DNA of 64,000 bases, from the NCBI GenBank assembly GCA_963813555.1, contig CAWEZX010000004.1:434001-498000 (forward strand), in the 5' to 3' direction. This document shows, piece by piece, positions 8,847 through 18,545 of this stretch. The notes below the pieces were generated by a model. That model ran no database searches. It saw only the letters and a program-made list of their open reading frames with translations, and was not told the origin of the DNA. A program made the position numbers and the translations under genes. How positions within the stretch are numbered: position 1 is the stretch's first letter; the number at the start of each line of letters is the position of its first letter. Origin of the DNA: Roseiarcus sp963813555 (GTDB lineage Bacteria > Pseudomonadota > Alphaproteobacteria > Rhizobiales > Beijerinckiaceae).

Positions 8847-9838
8847 GCGCAACCGCGATCGCGAGTTCGGCAAGCGCTCGCGGCGGCGCGTTTCGCCGTC
8901 TGGCCGGCCAGGAGCTTCTGCTCACGGTCGCGATTGTCGCCCTCGCCGTCGTTGTTGGCTTTATCAATCCGCGTTTTCTCGCGACGCGCAACCTTTCCGA
9001 CATCCTGCTAGGCAACGCCTATATCGCGATCGCCGCCGTCGGCATGTCGATGGTCATCATCTCCGGCAACATCGATATCTCCGTCGGCGCTCTCATCGGC
9101 GTGCTGGCGACGGTCAGTGGCTCGCTGGCGGTCGCAGGCGCGCCGATCATCGTGACCTGGCTCGCGCCGCTCGTCATTGGGGTGGCCGTCATGGCGGCGC
9201 AGGGCGCGATCATTGCCTATCTGAGGATCCCGGCTATCGTCGTCACCCTTGGCATGCTGTCTATCCTCAAAGGCGGCCTCATCAGCGTCACCGGCGGGAA
9301 ATGGATCACCGACCTGCCGCAAAACTTCCACCTCGCCGATCTCTCCCTGTTCGGCGTGCCGATGCCTGTCGTCATCATGGTCCTTGCCACTGTACTGGCC
9401 GCGCTCTGGATGCGCCATTCGCCCAGCGGTCGCGCGATCTACGCCACTGGCGGCAATCCCGAGGCCGCGCGCCTCTGCGGCGTCAATCCGCAGCGCACCG
9501 TGCTGATGGTGTTCGCGCTGCACGGCTTCTTTGCCGGTCTCGCCTCGCTCGTCTATGCGACGCAGCTCCGCGTGATCCAGTCGACGACCCCACAGGGTCT
9601 CGAGCTCACCGTCATCACCGCCGCGGTGGTCGGGGGCGTCAGCATCCTGGGCGGCGTCGGAACCGTAGTGGGCGCGACACTTGCCGCCATTCTCATCGCC
9701 GAGATCATGAGCGCGCTGGTGTTCATCAACGTCTCACCCTATTGGACGGACGCGTTGCGCGGGGCGCTCATCCTCGCGACCGTCATCGCCGACATCTTGC
9801 GCCGCCAGCGCCGCGCCGCGCAGGGGTGGAAGCGATGA
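8843..9838 (+). CDS. rhaP: Rhamnose ABC transporter permease
   Basis: A 331-residue integral membrane protein of the BPD_transp_2 (RbsC-like) family with eight to ten hydrophobic segments. The conserved GGIDLS-type block appears as SGNIDISVGALIGV, and the cytoplasmic EAA-like loop as ATGGNPEAARLCGVN. It starts with GTG overlapping the rhaT stop and ends with ATGA overlapping the start of the second permease. Together with RhaQ it forms the heterodimeric channel of the uptake system. Confidence 0.9.
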   Translation: MSATAIASSASARGGAFRRLAGQELLLTVAIVALAVVVGFINPRFLATRNLSDILLGNAYIAIAAVGMSMVIISGNIDISVGALIGVLATVSGSLAVAGAPIIVTWLAPLVIGVAVMAAQGAIIAYLRIPAIVVTLGMLSILKGGLISVTGGKWITDLPQNFHLADLSLFGVPMPVVIMVLATVLAALWMRHSPSGRAIYATGGNPEAARLCGVNPQRTVLMVFALHGFFAGLASLVYATQLRVIQSTTPQGLELTVITAAVVGGVSILGGVGTVVGATLAAILIAEIMSALVFINVSPYWTDALRGALILATVIADILRRQRRAAQGWKR

Positions 9839-10806
9839 GCCTGGCAATCGAAACGAAGACGTTTCGCGTGCCCTGGTGGCTTAAGCGTCACGAGACGATT
9901 CTCGCGATCATTCTCCTGATCGCGCTGTTCGGCCTCGGCCTCATGAACGACCGCTTTCTTACCCTGGACAATCTCCTCAACCAGGGCCGGCTCATGACCG
10001 AGATCGGCCTCATTGCTCTGCCGATGACCTTCGTCATCATCACCGGCGGCATCGATCTTTCGGTCGGAGCGATCGTGGGCCTGTGCGCGATCATGCTGGG
10101 CTATTCCTGGAGGACCTTTGGTTTTCCGCTGCCGCTGGCGATCGTCTTCTCGCTGTTCGTCGGCGCGCTGGCGGGCTTCATCAATGGCCTCGTCATCACG
10201 CGGATCAAAGTGCCGCCGCTCATCATGACGATCGCGACGCTCGCGCTTTATCGCGGCCTCGCCGAGGGCATAAGCCAGGCGCATTCGGTCCGCGGCTACC
10301 CTGAATGGTTCTATTTTCTCGGCCAGGGCAGCGTGTTCGGCGTGCCGACGCAGCTTCTGGTTCTGCTCATTCTCATCGTCATCGCGGGAATCGTGCTCGA
10401 TCGCACGACTTTTGGCCGCGCGCTCTACGCGATTGGGGCGAACGAAACGGCAGCGCGCTTCTCGGCACTCTCGGTCGATCGGGTCAAGCTTGTGGTCTAC
10501 ACGCTTTCCGGTCTTGCCTCGGGCCTCGCCGCCTGGGTCCTGGTCTCGCGGGTGACGACCACGCGGATGGATATGGGCAGCGGGTACGAGCTTGACGTGA
10601 TCGCGGCGGTGGTGCTGGGAGGAACCAGCATTTTCGGCGGCTCCGGCACCATCTGGGGCACGGTCATTGGGCTGGCGATGATCCAGCTCCTCAAGAACGG
10701 GCTGGCGTTGACGGGCGTCAAGGGGGACGCGACAATCGTCGTCATCGGGGTCGCGCTCATTCTTTCGGTGTTGATCGCGAGTTCCCTGCAGCGCCGCCGC
10801 GACTGA
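9835..10806 (+). CDS. rhaQ: Rhamnose ABC transporter permease
   Basis: A 323-residue BPD_transp_2 permease. The ATG at 9835 lies in the ATGA overlap with rhaP and precedes MSLAIETKTFRVPWWLKR. The family motif TGGIDLSVGAIVGL and the loop AIGANETAARFSALS are present, with multiple transmembrane helices. It is paralogous to RhaP, as usual for rhamnose and autoinducer-2 type transporters that use two distinct permeases. A 57-base gap with a GGGAGGACT ribosome binding site separates it from the binding-protein gene. Confidence 0.9.
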   Translation: MSLAIETKTFRVPWWLKRHETILAIILLIALFGLGLMNDRFLTLDNLLNQGRLMTEIGLIALPMTFVIITGGIDLSVGAIVGLCAIMLGYSWRTFGFPLPLAIVFSLFVGALAGFINGLVITRIKVPPLIMTIATLALYRGLAEGISQAHSVRGYPEWFYFLGQGSVFGVPTQLLVLLILIVIAGIVLDRTTFGRALYAIGANETAARFSALSVDRVKLVVYTLSGLASGLAAWVLVSRVTTTRMDMGSGYELDVIAAVVLGGTSIFGGSGTIWGTVIGLAMIQLLKNGLALTGVKGDATIVVIGVALILSVLIASSLQRRRD

Positions 10807-10863
10807 GCGTGCGCCTTTGGAAGACTAACGCCGCCGCCGGCGGCATCTAGGGAGGACTCGGAT

Positions 10864-11988
10864 ATGAAAACGAATTTACTGAGTGCGACGGCGGCGGCGA
10901 TGTTCGCCGTCACGTTCGCCGCTGGCGGCGCGAGCGCCGCGAGCAAATGGGACGGCGCCGACGATCTGCCGACGAGCCCGCTCGCCTGTGGCGCCGGCAC
11001 CGCAGCCGAGCAGGCCGCAGCCAAGCCCTACAATGGCGGCCAGCCGACCAATCCGCCGGACAAGGCGGGCAAGGAGATCACGCTCGTCGACATCCCGAAG
11101 CTGATCGGCATCGGCTACTTCAATGCGACTACCAAAGGCCAGCAGGAAGCAGCTAAGGAACTCGGCGACGTCAAGGTGACGACCGACGGTCCGACGGAGG
11201 CCAAAATCGACGAACAGATCAGCTTCATTGACAATTACATCACTCGCGGCGTCGACGGCATCCTGTTCGCCGCCAACGATCCGGTCGCGATCGCGCCGGT
11301 GTTGAAGAAAGCGCTGTCGAAGGGCATCCATGTCGTCGGCTACGACGCCAACTCGACGCCCGATGCGCGCGAATGGTTCGTCAACCAGGCGCAGTTCAAC
11401 GGCATCGGCAAGGCGATGATGGATTCGATGGCCAAGGAGATCGGCGAGGACGGCAGCTTCGCCATCGTCACCTCGACCTTCACCACGCCGAACCAGGCGC
11501 GTTGGATCGCCGAAATGGAGGCCTACACCGCCAAGTGCCACCCCAAGATGAAGTGGCTCGAGACGGTCGAGGCGCAGGAGGACAACAACCTGTCCTTCAA
11601 CCAGGCGACGACGCTCATCAACAAATATGGCGACAAGCTGAAGGGCCTGTTCGGCATGACCTCGGTCGCGACGCCGGCCTCGGCCGAAGCCGTGACCAAG
11701 GCCGGCCAATGCGGCAAGATCGCGGTCGTCGGCCTCGCTACTCCGAATGCGATGAAGCCCTACGTCCAGTCCGGCTGCGTCAAGTCGGTGGTCTTGTGGA
11801 ACCCGATCGACCTCGGCTACGCGGCGGTCTACGTCATGCGCGCGGTCGTCGACCACAAGCTGAAGCCGGGCGACGCCTCGGTCGAGGCCGGCAGGCTCGG
11901 TAAGCTCAACGTGATCAACGGCAGCGAAATTTTGCTTGGTTCGCCCTTTATCTACACTAAGGAGAACGTCGACAAGTTCAACTTCTGA
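10864..11988 (+). CDS. rhaS: Rhamnose ABC transporter periplasmic binding protein
   Basis: A 374-residue Peripla_BP_4 family protein with a Sec signal peptide (MKTNLLSATAAAMFAVTFAA, cleavage near ASA). The mature part has the two-lobe sugar-binding fold; blocks such as IDNYITRGVDGILFAANDP and GYDANSTPDAREWFVNQAQ are typical of the LsrB/RhaS group. The gene is preceded by AGGGAGGACTCGG. A strong stem-loop follows directly at 11996-12021, which may attenuate transcription into rhaK or stabilise the rhaS message. Confidence 0.9.
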   Translation: MKTNLLSATAAAMFAVTFAAGGASAASKWDGADDLPTSPLACGAGTAAEQAAAKPYNGGQPTNPPDKAGKEITLVDIPKLIGIGYFNATTKGQQEAAKELGDVKVTTDGPTEAKIDEQISFIDNYITRGVDGILFAANDPVAIAPVLKKALSKGIHVVGYDANSTPDAREWFVNQAQFNGIGKAMMDSMAKEIGEDGSFAIVTSTFTTPNQARWIAEMEAYTAKCHPKMKWLETVEAQEDNNLSFNQATTLINKYGDKLKGLFGMTSVATPASAEAVTKAGQCGKIAVVGLATPNAMKPYVQSGCVKSVVLWNPIDLGYAAVYVMRAVVDHKLKPGDASVEAGRLGKLNVINGSEILLGSPFIYTKENVDKFNF

Positions 11989-11995
11989 AGCGAAA

Positions 11996-12021
11996 CCCTC
12001 TCCCCGTTTGCGGGGAGAGGG
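11996..12021 (+). terminator. Stem-loop between rhaS and rhaK
   Basis: A perfect 10-bp stem CCCTCTCCCC / GGGGAGAGGG with loop GTTTGC lies 8 bases after the rhaS stop. No long T tract follows, so it may be an attenuator or a 3'-end stabiliser rather than a full terminator. Binding-protein genes often need more transcript than the rest of their operon, which fits this position. Confidence 0.55.
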
Positions 12022-12112
12022 AATTCTTGCGATGCGGCGATACGCGCTCAGGATGCTCCTTAATCCCGCCCAGACGTGCGCGCTCGCCTAAGTGTTCAAT
12101 CTGGATTGACGC

Positions 12113-13477
12113 ATGACCGGCTGCGTCGCGGTCTTCGACGTCGGCAAGACGAACATCAAGGTCGTTGTTTTCGACCGCGACGGCGCCGTTCTCGCCGAGC
12201 GTTCCGGACCTAACGCGCCGGTCGCTGCTGACGCCAAATGGCCCTATCTCAAGCTCGACACGGAGGGCGCTTGGTCTTTTCTCATCAGCGCGCTCAGGGA
12301 GCTTGGCGCGCGTTTTTCCATCGAGGCGATCTCCACCACGACGCACGGCTGCGCGGGCGTTCTGATGGGGCGCGACGGCGAAGCGCTTCCGCCGCTCGAC
12401 TATGAGTTCGATGGATTTGCCGCTGTCGACGCCGCCTATGACGCGGCGCGTCCGTCCTATGACGAAACGCGCTCGCCCCACTTGCCGCGGGGCCTCAATC
12501 TTGGCCGGCACATTTTCTATTTCCAGCGCCATTTCGCGAACCAATTCAAGCAGGCGAAGGCGTTCCTGACCTACCCGCAATATTTCGCCTGGCGTCTCGG
12601 CGGCGCGATGGCTTCGGAAGCAACCTCGCTCGGTGCACATACGGATCTGTGGCGTCCGAACGAGGGCGATCTCTCGAGCATGGTCGATAAGCTTGGCTGG
12701 CGGCGGCTCTTCCCGCCGAGGCGCAAAGCCTGGGACACGCTCGGAACCCTCAAGCCTGAAATCGCTGCGGCGACCGGCCTTTCGCCCGATGTGCGCATCA
12801 TCTGTGGCGCGCACGATTCGAACGCGTCTCTCGTGCCGCATCTCCTGTCTCGGCGCAAGCCATTCACGGTGATCTCGACCGGCACCTGGGTCATCATCAT
12901 GGCTGTTGGCGGAACGGCGCGGCTCGATCCCAACGCCGACATGCTGGCCAATGTCAATGTGCGCGGAGAGCCGGTGCCGACCGCGCGCTTCATGGGTGGG
13001 CGCGAGTTCTCGGTCCTTGCCGGCGATGCGCCGGCGGACGCTAAAGAAGCTGACGTCGCCGCCGTCATCGCTTCTGGCGCGCTCGCCTTGCCAGCATTCT
13101 CCGACCAGGGGGGCCCGTTCGCCTCGCGCAAAGGCGTTATCGAGGGTGAAACGCCAACGACGCCAAAAGCGCGCGCTGCCCTTGCGAGCCTCTATGCGGC
13201 CCTGATGACTGCCCATATGCTGGGCCGCCTCGAAGCGCCAGGCGAACTCATCGTCGAAGGCGGCTTCACCCGTTCACCCGCTTTCGCCGCCGTGCTTGCT
13301 TGCCTCATGCCAGGCCGGCGAGTTTGGATCGCGCCGATGAGCGCAGGCGCTGGAGCCGGCGCGGCGATGCTTGTCCATTGGGGCGAGCCGCATCGGCCGC
13401 CGCGTCTCGAACCCGCGTGCGCCTGGGTCCTGCCGGGACTTGAGGCCTACCGAGAGCGGTGGGAGCGGGCGCTTTAG
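12113..13477 (+). CDS. rhaK: FGGY-family sugar kinase, probable rhamnulokinase
   Basis: A 454-residue kinase of the FGGY family. The N-terminal ATPase fold starts FDVGKTNIKVVVFDRDG, followed by STTTHGCAGVLMGRDG and the metal/sugar site CGAHDSNASL. The C-terminal block VISTGTWVIIM and the adenosine motif GELIVEGGF complete the fold. It would phosphorylate L-rhamnulose. In Rhizobium leguminosarum the equivalent RhaK is also required for transport by the RhaSTPQ system. It lies 124 bp after rhaS in the same direction. RhaU (mutarotase) and RhaI are absent from the window. Confidence 0.88.
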   Translation: MTGCVAVFDVGKTNIKVVVFDRDGAVLAERSGPNAPVAADAKWPYLKLDTEGAWSFLISALRELGARFSIEAISTTTHGCAGVLMGRDGEALPPLDYEFDGFAAVDAAYDAARPSYDETRSPHLPRGLNLGRHIFYFQRHFANQFKQAKAFLTYPQYFAWRLGGAMASEATSLGAHTDLWRPNEGDLSSMVDKLGWRRLFPPRRKAWDTLGTLKPEIAAATGLSPDVRIICGAHDSNASLVPHLLSRRKPFTVISTGTWVIIMAVGGTARLDPNADMLANVNVRGEPVPTARFMGGREFSVLAGDAPADAKEADVAAVIASGALALPAFSDQGGPFASRKGVIEGETPTTPKARAALASLYAALMTAHMLGRLEAPGELIVEGGFTRSPAFAAVLACLMPGRRVWIAPMSAGAGAGAAMLVHWGEPHRPPRLEPACAWVLPGLEAYRERWERAL

Positions 13478-13579
13478 ACGGCCACGGCGGCGCCGGGCGG
13501 AAACGCATTACGCAACCTTCCGGCTGCGATCTCGTTTCATATCCGGGACAATGCGAGGCGCATTGAGCGGGGGACATTC

Positions 13580-15031
13580 ATGTCGGCGTTATCCACACAT
13601 CCATCGGGAGAGATTTCGACCCTCATTCCGGCGCGGCTCGAGCGCCTGCCGTGGGGCCGCTTTCACGTTCTGGTCATTGCCGCCCTCGGGATCACCTGGA
13701 TTCTCGACGGACTCGAAGTCACGCTGGCGGGTTCTGTCGCCCCTGCGTTGAAGGACAGCCCGGCGCTTCGCTTCTCGGATTCCGGGGTCGGACTGGCCGG
13801 CAGCGCCTATCTTCTCGGCGCCGTTGTCGGAGCCCTGTTCTTTGGTTGGCTGACCGACCGGCTCGGGCGCAAAAAACTCTTCTTCACCACCATCGTCGTC
13901 TATCTCATTGCGACGGCGCTGACCGGGCTCGCGTGGAACGGCTTCTCCTTCTTCCTGTTTCGCTTCTTTACCGGCTGCGGCATTGGCGGCGAATATTCCG
14001 CCATCAATTCGACCATCCAGGAGCTGGTCCCCGCGCGCTATCGCGGCCAACTCGATCTCACGATCAACGGCAGTTTCTGGGTCGGCGCGGCGCTCGGCGC
14101 CGTGGTCGCGGTCGTACTGCTCAATCCCGCGCACATTCCTTCAGAATGGGGATGGCGGCTCGCGTTCCTCACCGGCGCAATCCTCGGCCTTGGTGTTTTC
14201 TTCATGCGCATGTGGGTGCCCGAGAGTCCGCGTTGGCTCGCGATCCACGGGCGCGAGAAGGAAGGCGAGGACGTCGTAAAAGGAATCGAACAGCGATTTG
14301 AGGACGAGGGGGTCAAGCTCGAGCCGGTCCCCGCCGACAAAGTCATTCGCCTGCGCTCGCGTGAGCATACGCCGCTCAGTGAAGTGTTCGATACGCTGAT
14401 AAATCGTCATCGCGTGCAGACCTTTGTCGGGCTCACGCTGATGGCGGCGCAGGCGTTCTTCTACAATGCGATCTTTTTCACCTATGCGCTCGTCCTGACG
14501 AAATTCTATTCGGTCGGATCAGGCTCCGTCGGCTGGTACATCCTCCCCTTCGCGCTCAGCAATTTCCTTGGCCCGGTCGTTCTCGGGCGCCTGTTCGATA
14601 CGCTTGGACGCCGTATCATGATCACACTGACCTATGGTCTCTCCGGCCTGCTCATGATCGCGGTCGCCGTCGCCTTCGAGCAGGATTTACTGTCGGCGAT
14701 GGGACAGACGATCGGGTGGATGATCGTATTCTTCATTGCTTCTCCGGCGGCGAGCGCAGCCTACCTCACGGTCAGCGAGACTTTCCCGATAGAAATTCGC
14801 GCGATGGCCATCGCGATCTTTTACGCCATTGGAACCGGCGTCGGCGGCGTCGCCGCGCCGCTCATTTTCGGCAAGCTGATCGAAAGCGGGTTGCGGCAAA
14901 GCATCTTCGCCGGCTATGTTTTCGCCGCGCTTCTGATGTTCGCCGCAGCTTTCGTCGCCGCGCGCTACGCTATCAACGCCGAGCGTAAGCCGCTCGAGCA
15001 GGTCGCGGCGCCGCTTTCCGCGGTGGGGTAA
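13580..15031 (+). CDS. MFS transporter of the sugar/metabolite porter type
   Basis: A 483-residue protein with about twelve hydrophobic segments. MFS signature motifs are present: GWLTDRLGRKKLF between helices 2 and 3, FTGCGIGGEYSAINSTIQE, VPESPRWLAIHGRE in the central loop, and GRLFDTLGRRIMI in the second half. This pattern fits the metabolite:H+ / sugar porter group. It is 102 bp downstream of rhaK in the same direction and may be co-transcribed, but the substrate cannot be read from the sequence. A lactate or lactaldehyde product carrier or a second sugar carrier are possibilities, not findings. Confidence 0.85.
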   Translation: MSALSTHPSGEISTLIPARLERLPWGRFHVLVIAALGITWILDGLEVTLAGSVAPALKDSPALRFSDSGVGLAGSAYLLGAVVGALFFGWLTDRLGRKKLFFTTIVVYLIATALTGLAWNGFSFFLFRFFTGCGIGGEYSAINSTIQELVPARYRGQLDLTINGSFWVGAALGAVVAVVLLNPAHIPSEWGWRLAFLTGAILGLGVFFMRMWVPESPRWLAIHGREKEGEDVVKGIEQRFEDEGVKLEPVPADKVIRLRSREHTPLSEVFDTLINRHRVQTFVGLTLMAAQAFFYNAIFFTYALVLTKFYSVGSGSVGWYILPFALSNFLGPVVLGRLFDTLGRRIMITLTYGLSGLLMIAVAVAFEQDLLSAMGQTIGWMIVFFIASPAASAAYLTVSETFPIEIRAMAIAIFYAIGTGVGGVAAPLIFGKLIESGLRQSIFAGYVFAALLMFAAAFVAARYAINAERKPLEQVAAPLSAVG

Positions 15032-15043
15032 GGCCTTAACCTT

Positions 15044-15442
15044 TTACCGCGACGCAAACCGCGCCTTCGCTGCGTCCGTGACTGGCGTGAACAGAGACAC
15101 GGCTGTTCCCTCGGGGTCGCGGAATTGCGTCGTACGATTGCCCCACGGCATCACTTTCGGCTCATGCACCACCTCGATTTTGTCTTTCAGCCGCGTAAAT
15201 TCGGCATCGACATCGTCGACCATGAATTCGATGATGGCGGTGCGATTGGCCGCCGCCTCGGCGCCGCCTTCCTTGAAGAGCGCGACCGTTTCGACGCTCC
15301 CAATGGCGAGCGTGGCGCAAGGCGTGACGATCTCGGCAAATACTGGGGCAAGCCACTCGGCGCGTTGGCCCGTCACCATTTCGTAGAAGCCGACTATGGC
15401 CTTGATGTCGGAAGCGACGAGCCGTGCGGACGCGAACTTCAT
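15044..15442 (-). CDS. VOC (glyoxalase/dioxygenase-like) family protein
   Basis: A 132-residue protein starting MKFASARLVASDIKAIVGFY at 15442, with AAAGGTCC upstream. The single beta-alpha-beta-beta-beta VOC module has the pairs ASDIKAIVGFYEMVTG at the N-terminus and FRDPEGTAVSLFTPV at the C-terminus. The function is unassigned; many members are small-molecule resistance or isomerase proteins. It is divergent from the WYL regulator gene, with 102 bp between starts, a pairing often seen where the regulator controls the VOC gene. Confidence 0.85.
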   Translation of the reverse strand: MKFASARLVASDIKAIVGFYEMVTGQRAEWLAPVFAEIVTPCATLAIGSVETVALFKEGGAEAAANRTAIIEFMVDDVDAEFTRLKDKIEVVHEPKVMPWGNRTTQFRDPEGTAVSLFTPVTDAAKARFASR

Positions 15443-15544
15443 GAGTTTGGACCTTTCGAATCGGGCCGCGAGGGGCTGCGGCGTTGGAAATGCCTTGTAA
15501 CAGGAGCCTGCTGACAGCGTCCTGGCAGCAGGAGTCAGCATCCG

Positions 15545-16232
15545 ATGCGCCGCGCCGACCGATTGTTTCAGATCATCCAAATCCTCCGCCGATCCACTCG
15601 ACCGGTGACCGCGGTCGCGTTGGCGGAGGAACTCGAAGTCTCGAAGCGCACGGTATATCGCGATGTTGCTGACCTGATCGTTCCGATCGAGGGCGAGGCG
15701 GGCTTGGGCTACCTGCTCGCCTCCGATTACGACATGCCGCCCCTGATGCTGACGCCCGATGAGATCGAGGCGGTGATGCTGGGAGCGCAATGGGTTGCAA
15801 GCCGCTCCGACAAGGCCCTTTCTAATGCCGCCCGCGATGTGATCGCGAAGATCGCAGCGGTTGTCCCTGAGCGTCTGCGCCCGTTCATTGTCGAGCCGAG
15901 CGTCGGCGTGAAGCCGACGATCGTGGAGCCGAAGGAACGCGTCGACCCTTCATTCCTTAGATCGGCGATCCGCAATGGTCGGAAGCTGCGGCTTCGCTAC
16001 CGGTCCGAGGCTGGCGAGGAAACCGAGCGAACGGTGTGGCCGGTGATCGTCGGCTATGCCGAGACAAGTCGCTTGCTCGTCGCATGGTGCGAACTGCGGC
16101 AGAGCTTCCGGCATTTTTCGCACCGACCGCATGATCGAGGCAGAGCAGCTCCACGAAATCATCGGCCTGCGCCAAGGCGAATTGCGCCGCCGCTGGCAGC
16201 GTTGGCGCGAGACGAACGCTCACTCTTCCTAG
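15545..16232 (+). CDS. YafY-type HTH/WYL-domain regulator, one apparent frameshift
   Basis: About 228 residues once the frame is repaired. An N-terminal HTH_11 domain (RPVTAVALAEELEVSKRTVYRD) is followed by a WYL-type ligand domain. At 16114-16118 the sequence has five T. With four the frame continues through HFRTDRMIEAEQLHEIIG and RQGELRRRWQRW to a TAG at 16230-16232. With five it runs into unrelated sequence. The C-terminal block is conserved in the family, so the extra T is probably a homopolymer error. WYL regulators respond to small molecules or nucleic acids; here control of the divergent VOC gene is likely. Confidence 0.8.
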
Positions 16233-16266
16233 CGCGGTGCGCGCCAATTGTGGACTGAGGCCCGCG

Positions 16267-17661
16267 TCAAGGCCTGGCGCGTGAGAGCGCGGCCGCGCGG
16301 CCGGCGGCGGCATAGAGGTTGAGCCGGGAATAGACGCCGAAACCCGACCCGTCGTCGAGGAAGCCGCCGCCGGGCCCTTCCGTGTCGGTCAGGATTTGGT
16401 TCGCTTCCTCAAGGCTGAGTTTGGGGAAAGCTACACTCAGCAGGTATCCGGCCTCAGGCGCCAGCGCGCCGACATCCTCCACTTTGTCCGCGGTCTCCGG
16501 ATGCGCGGTGCCGAGCCCATAGGTCTGGGTCGTGGCGTAGAAGGCCTCGTTCATCGCGGGCGCGTTGAAGCGGCCCGTGTCCTGCCGCGCGCATGCCGCG
16601 ACCGTATTGCCGCAGGCCGCCTCGAGCGTCTTCGTGAGGTCAGTTCGCGCGTTCGCTATCGCGGCTCTGAAGTCGCCGATCGTCTCCGGGACCTGGGGCT
16701 CAGACGTTGCCGTCATCGTCGCGACGTTTTTCAGCGGCCGGTTCATGTAGGCGGGATCGTTGGCGAGCAGGTGCGCAAGATCGTAGGTTGCCAGCGTTCG
16801 GCCACCCAGCACGTCCATGGCGTAATGCGCGCCCATGATGATGCGATCGTTGCCGTATTCCGCCGCGCGGGCGACCATCTCCTGATAGCGGTCGGGCACG
16901 AGCACGGCGAGCACAAGCGAACCCATATATCCGTAGGTCGTGTGCCCGCTCGGAAAAGATGGGCTGTCGATCAGGTTCATGATCGGCCCGCGGTTATAGA
17001 CGTCGTTATTGGCCGGAACATTGAAGTAGTCCGGCCCCACGATCAGCGTGACTGTGGGCTCGGTTTGAAATGGGCGGGAATCTCCATAAAGGTCGGCGCC
17101 CGGCGTTCCGGCCGGCCGGTCATAAGCTCGGCCAAAGGGATCGGGAGCGCCGCCGACATCCTTGAAGATGGCAATCGCCTCGTCCGAAACCGGCTTCTTG
17201 CCGTTTGTCGTGCCGTTGGCGAAGAAATATTTGCCGGCGTTCGAATCAGCCCCGGATGTCGAATTGGCATAGGCAATGACCTCGGCGACAGCCTTGGAAA
17301 TGCTGGTGAATCGCTCCCGATCGAGATAATGCGCGCGCGCCTGATAGGCTGCGCCCAAAGTCGCGCCAAGGCCGTCCGCGAGTTGGGTGAGATTGCCGTC
17401 GGTGATGAAGGCGTCGCGCAGCGCCTGCTGCTGCTGTTGCGGGAAAGGCAGCAAGGTGGATTGGCGGATCACGCCCGTCTGGATTCCGCCAGTGACGGTG
17501 TAGTTCGAGGCCAGCGCGGCCTTGCCGTCCGGGCTGCTCGAAAGGGCGGAGACTGGGGCGAGGCCTTTCAGGACGGCCATATTGGTCGCGCTCTGCGCGT
17601 CGGCAACAGCGATGCCGCTCATTAACGCAAGAAGGCCGATCCCCCATCCAAGTCCGCTCAT
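16267..17661 (-). CDS. Secreted PAP2 / vanadium haloperoxidase-type phosphatase
   Basis: A 464-residue protein with a signal peptide (LGWGIGLLALMSGIAVADA). The PAP2 core is visible: SPSFPSGHTTYGYMG (PSGH, phosphate-binding and acid-base His) and NDRIIMGAHYAMDVLGGR (nucleophile-side His and Asp). The first motif with K and RP is less clear. Related proteins are periplasmic class A acid phosphatases or vanadium-dependent haloperoxidases, and the sequence alone does not separate these. It is convergent with the WYL gene and has no obvious operon partner. Confidence 0.85.
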   Translation of the reverse strand: MSGLGWGIGLLALMSGIAVADAQSATNMAVLKGLAPVSALSSSPDGKAALASNYTVTGGIQTGVIRQSTLLPFPQQQQQALRDAFITDGNLTQLADGLGATLGAAYQARAHYLDRERFTSISKAVAEVIAYANSTSGADSNAGKYFFANGTTNGKKPVSDEAIAIFKDVGGAPDPFGRAYDRPAGTPGADLYGDSRPFQTEPTVTLIVGPDYFNVPANNDVYNRGPIMNLIDSPSFPSGHTTYGYMGSLVLAVLVPDRYQEMVARAAEYGNDRIIMGAHYAMDVLGGRTLATYDLAHLLANDPAYMNRPLKNVATMTATSEPQVPETIGDFRAAIANARTDLTKTLEAACGNTVAACARQDTGRFNAPAMNEAFYATTQTYGLGTAHPETADKVEDVGALAPEAGYLLSVAFPKLSLEEANQILTDTEGPGGGFLDDGSGFGVYSRLNLYAAAGRAAALSRARP

Positions 17662-18545
17662 GGCGCCACCTCTCCCAAACCCGCCTGTCCCGGGGGGTTG
17701 TCGACCAAATCTTTTGCGCCATCAAGACAGCGTCCAACAGCGGTCAGGCGATTGCGCCGGCCGCGGACGCCCGATGCGAGATCTCAGGTCCGATTTATCG
17801 GCGTGTTCTGCTTGCCGGCGGAGGTTCAAAAGGTTCTGCTCTCCGCCCGACGGGAACGCCGCTGCGGCGGCGGTCGGATTTTCGCGCTGGGCTTGGATGA
17901 GGCGCAACGAGGCGGCACGAAGAGGGCAACGGATGCGCTCGAGACGTTTTGCTCAGTGCTTGGGGTCGGCCCGAATCCTTACGCCGCATTGCTACAATGT
18001 TTTGAAAAGTCGAGAGCCTGACGAATTGACGCGATTGGGTCGCTGGGGGCGCCTCATGTCGGTCGTCAACGAGTGGATCGGTTCCTGATCCTCACCACCG
18101 GAATTCTGACTGAATATTTGTCGCGAGCGGCGCCAGCCAAAGCGAAACCGAAGATGCCGAGGGACACTCCAAGAAAAAGTTCGCCGGTAACGAACATTGG
18201 ACTATGATTGAATAAGAGGGTCAACATCGGCGGATCTCACTGCGACTCCATATCAGTCGCGAGCATAGAACGCGCGAATAAAGGCAGTGTTCCGATGGTC
18301 ATCGAAAACGATGGCTCTTTGCTACCTTTTGCTAAGCTGAGCGATGCTCGTCTTAATGGGCGAATATCATTGCTATCGCCCGATAGGCGAGACTTCTTCA
18401 AGTGAATGCGGTTAGAACTTAAGCGCTTAAACGAATGGACGCGCCGGTAAGGGTCTCCTCGAGGCCGTCTCCTCCGAAGATCGCAATTTTGAGAATTGAC
18501 GCCATCCATGCCAATCCTCGCCATTCCGGCGCCCAGCAGGACGAC
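17662..18545. other. 884-base region without a supported gene
   Basis: Lies between the divergent phosphatase and FGE genes. Several frames of 60-190 codons exist, but none shows a domain or ribosome binding site, and they overlap each other on both strands. The part from about 18090 to 18430 is clearly lower in GC than its surroundings. The palindrome TTAAGCGCTTAA (18419-18430) lies 116 bases upstream of the FGE gene and could be an operator. The low-GC patch may be the trace of an old insertion. Confidence 0.4.

Noticed and set aside
11978..13216. 412-codon minus-strand frame opposite rhaK
   Set aside because: Antisense shadow of the kinase gene.
16396..17625. 409-codon plus-strand frame opposite the PAP2 phosphatase
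   Set aside because: Antisense; the minus-strand protein has a signal peptide and PSGH motif.
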